Shown here piece after piece: positions 61,891-64,000 of a stretch of 64,000 nucleotides of DNA (positions are counted from its first letter, which is position 1; each line of letters starts with the position of its first letter). Origin of the DNA: Sphagnum compactum (lineage: Eukaryota > Bryophyta > Sphagnopsida > Sphagnales); assembly GCA_965153455.1 (NCBI GenBank), contig OZ234494.1, positions 4,650,001 to 4,714,000 on the forward strand. Reading direction: 5' to 3'. Both the position numbers and the translations under genes were made by a program. Under the pieces are notes generated by a model. That model saw only the letters and a program-made list of their open reading frames with translations. It was not told the DNA's origin and did not search any database.

Positions 61891-64000
61891 GTGACTTTAT
61901 ATATAAGATTGTAGAAGTAATCTCAACAGTTTAACCCCAAGGTAAATAGGTAGTGTGTTCTTAGGAAGAGCTATTAGTCCAGGCCAAAAATAGTGGCAGC
62001 CAATTTTAGGAACAGAATTTCCATGCAACCAATGAGAAGTCATGGGGCAAGGGGTCTCCCTTTTCTGTTCACTTTCCATGCAAGCTTTTTTTTTCCCCGT
62101 TGGGGGGGGGGGAGGGAGGAGCAAAGAGTTCCCCAAGTTCCTGACATGTTCCCCAAAGAGTTCCCTGTAGCACCTCACTTTTATCCCATATGCTTTGGCA
62201 AATGTTGTCCTCCCTTCACCTTTATAGCTTTGGGCCAAAGGGGAGGAACTCTATACTTCAAAACCGTCTATTTGGGGGAGCCTCCCTGCTTTCATTTCTT
62301 TTGAGTGATGGGTCAATCAAAATTGGCTCATTGCTATAAAACAAGAATTGAACTTGAGAGGCACCTCATCTAATGAATAGGAGAGGTGAGTGTGTGAGGC
62401 AAATCTTGCTTGTGCAAGTCTGATGATTTTGGGGCTTTGTTATCATGCCCATTTCTGCATTGTAATGCCAAGTTAGATTTGTAAGTTCATTTGTAAGTGG
62501 AGCACAATCTTCAATGATAGTGTTTAGCAATAAATTAGGAAGAAATGATGCTGCAGATTCAACATTGTTCCTTCTTTCAACTTGTGTTCTTTCAACTCAG
62601 AAAAAATGTAATTTGAATGCAGTTTCTCAACAGTTTTTAATAAATGAACTGACATTTTCATCCTAAATGGCTTTCAAATCTATTGTTAAAAGCATATAAC
62701 AATGAAAAGAGACATTTAGTGGGTGGAAATTGAGTTCTATAAGCATGGCCTTCTAGATAGAACTCCATTATTGATTAAGAGGTGAGAAGTTAATATGTTG
62801 TGGTTGTTTCATAATTCAGAAAGTGTTAATACATTTTCAGAAGGTTTGTTTGATTTGGAACTATTGGTGGTAACAGATTGTGATTCTAAATATGACATTC
62901 CAAAATGATGTTTTTGAAATGTAAATTAATAAATTCACATATGTACATTGAATTTTCAAATGCACATATCGCTAACATTTCAAAAATATACATTCACATT
63001 TATTTGTGAAATTGAAGTTGTGGATCGTTTTTAACAATTTTGCTAAATGCCTTGTATAAGCTTACCTAAGGTTGTTGCTAATGGCTACATTCCCGACATT
63101 ACTTGTTTAACCTTTCAACATCAAGGAGGACCAATTTGGTCCAACCCCCTCCCAATACTCTTAGTTGAGAGCATTAGCTTCAAAATATGACACATGTGTT
63201 GGAGTTGCCATGTCATTGAGTGGGCCCATTCTTCTAATGAGAGTTTCTTGGCTTTGGTTGCTCATTATAAGAATTTTTGTGAGCTACCTAACATGATAGG
63301 ATGTTCTTGACAACCCTATGCAATATTGATGTGAAAGTTAACCAAAAGTTTTGTTGCCCAATGTTTTCAACATTTTAAAATATTGAATTAGATGTTGGAA
63401 TGCCATTCCTCATCTTAGTCCCAAACTTTCCAAGATTTTTGTTTACCTTCAAATGGATGAAAATCAATGTTTTTTAAAAAAACTTCTCTTGGATGGTCAA
63501 CTTTGACCATCCATTATTCATCCATTTCAACCTTTTTTTTAAATAGTTTTTTTTCACATGAATCATATGCATGCCTTCCATCCACCACCAATTATGTTAC
63601 AGCAAATGGAAGACAACATCTTGGTCCTAGTCTCCAAAAACTTGCAATTCAAAAAATTGCCTAAAATGGAAAGTATAAACTTTCAATAGTGGCAATTTTC
63701 CAATTCTCATCCAATTTTTATTTATTTTATTTTTTAAACATTCAACTTGAAATCCCCTACAACACCACGAATACATATTTTCAAAAATTATGATTTTTTG
63801 CATGACCTTTAAGCACATTTGTAAGGGTTGGTCCATTTTTTGGATTGGGATTGTTATAGTCAAATTTCAATTCAAGATTAAGGTATGCTCGTGCACCCAT
63901 GGAAAATAATATTTCAAATTTGGAAGCTTGTACAATGTACAAATTATCCTTTATGCATGGGCATGGGCATTTGAACTGTGCTAGAAAAAAATATTTGTCA
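61891..64000. other. gene-free AT-rich right end of the window
   Basis: No gene was recognised. It includes a G-run at 62,102-62,112; frames on both strands there are incidental. Confidence 0.4.

Overview
The window is nuclear DNA of a land plant. It holds spliced genes with GT-AG introns, a complete class III homeodomain-leucine zipper (C3HDZ) gene carrying a microRNA166 site, and very long AT-rich intergenic stretches filled with decayed Ty3/gypsy retrotransposons, foldback elements and satellite-like repeats. The C3HDZ protein resembles those of seed-free plants (moss/fern type), and a WASH-complex SWIP gene is present, which I do not expect in model angiosperms. A seed-free plant with a large genome, such as a fern, is my best guess, but this is inference. 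No rRNA, tRNA or CRISPR was recognised.

Layout. 1-961: the last three exons of a + strand SWIP/WASHC4 gene, whose 5' part lies outside the window. 962-20,400: about 19 kb with no recognisable host gene; it has an orphan Ty3/gypsy protease fragment (about 4.6-5.1 kb), a degenerate 60-bp tandem repeat (7.07-7.44 kb), a 0.24-kb direct duplication (13.86-14.38 kb), a CT/GA hairpin (14.4 kb) and a foldback (15.0 kb). 20.46-23.13 kb: a truncated - strand Ty3/gypsy pol with reverse transcriptase, RNase H and integrase. 26.56-29.90 kb: a second, + strand, heavily mutated Ty3/gypsy chromovirus pol that still shows a chromodomain. 31.86-32.68 kb: a GC-richer island that could be a solo LTR. 34.5-46.7 kb: dispersed repeats, MITE-like elements (one with a perfect 7-bp target duplication) and a striking 176-bp foldback at 45.3 kb.

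48.9-57.9 kb: the C3HDZ locus, the main gene. A CpG-rich promoter/leader region precedes a 5'-UTR intron. The coding region (51,028-57,489) can be assembled into 19 exons encoding 854 residues: homeodomain, leucine zipper, START, HD-SAD and MEKHLA. The miR166 site is created across the exon 4/5 junction. 57.9-64 kb is repeat-rich again. It has two more copies of a 0.37-kb inverted-repeat element and a degenerate tandem array, which contains two near-identical copies of a hairpin-forming block.

The two host genes are unrelated in function. SWIP belongs to an endosomal actin-nucleation regulator. C3HDZ is a transcription factor that controls meristem, vascular and leaf polarity programmes under miR166. 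Everything between them looks like transposon-derived or unassigned sequence.
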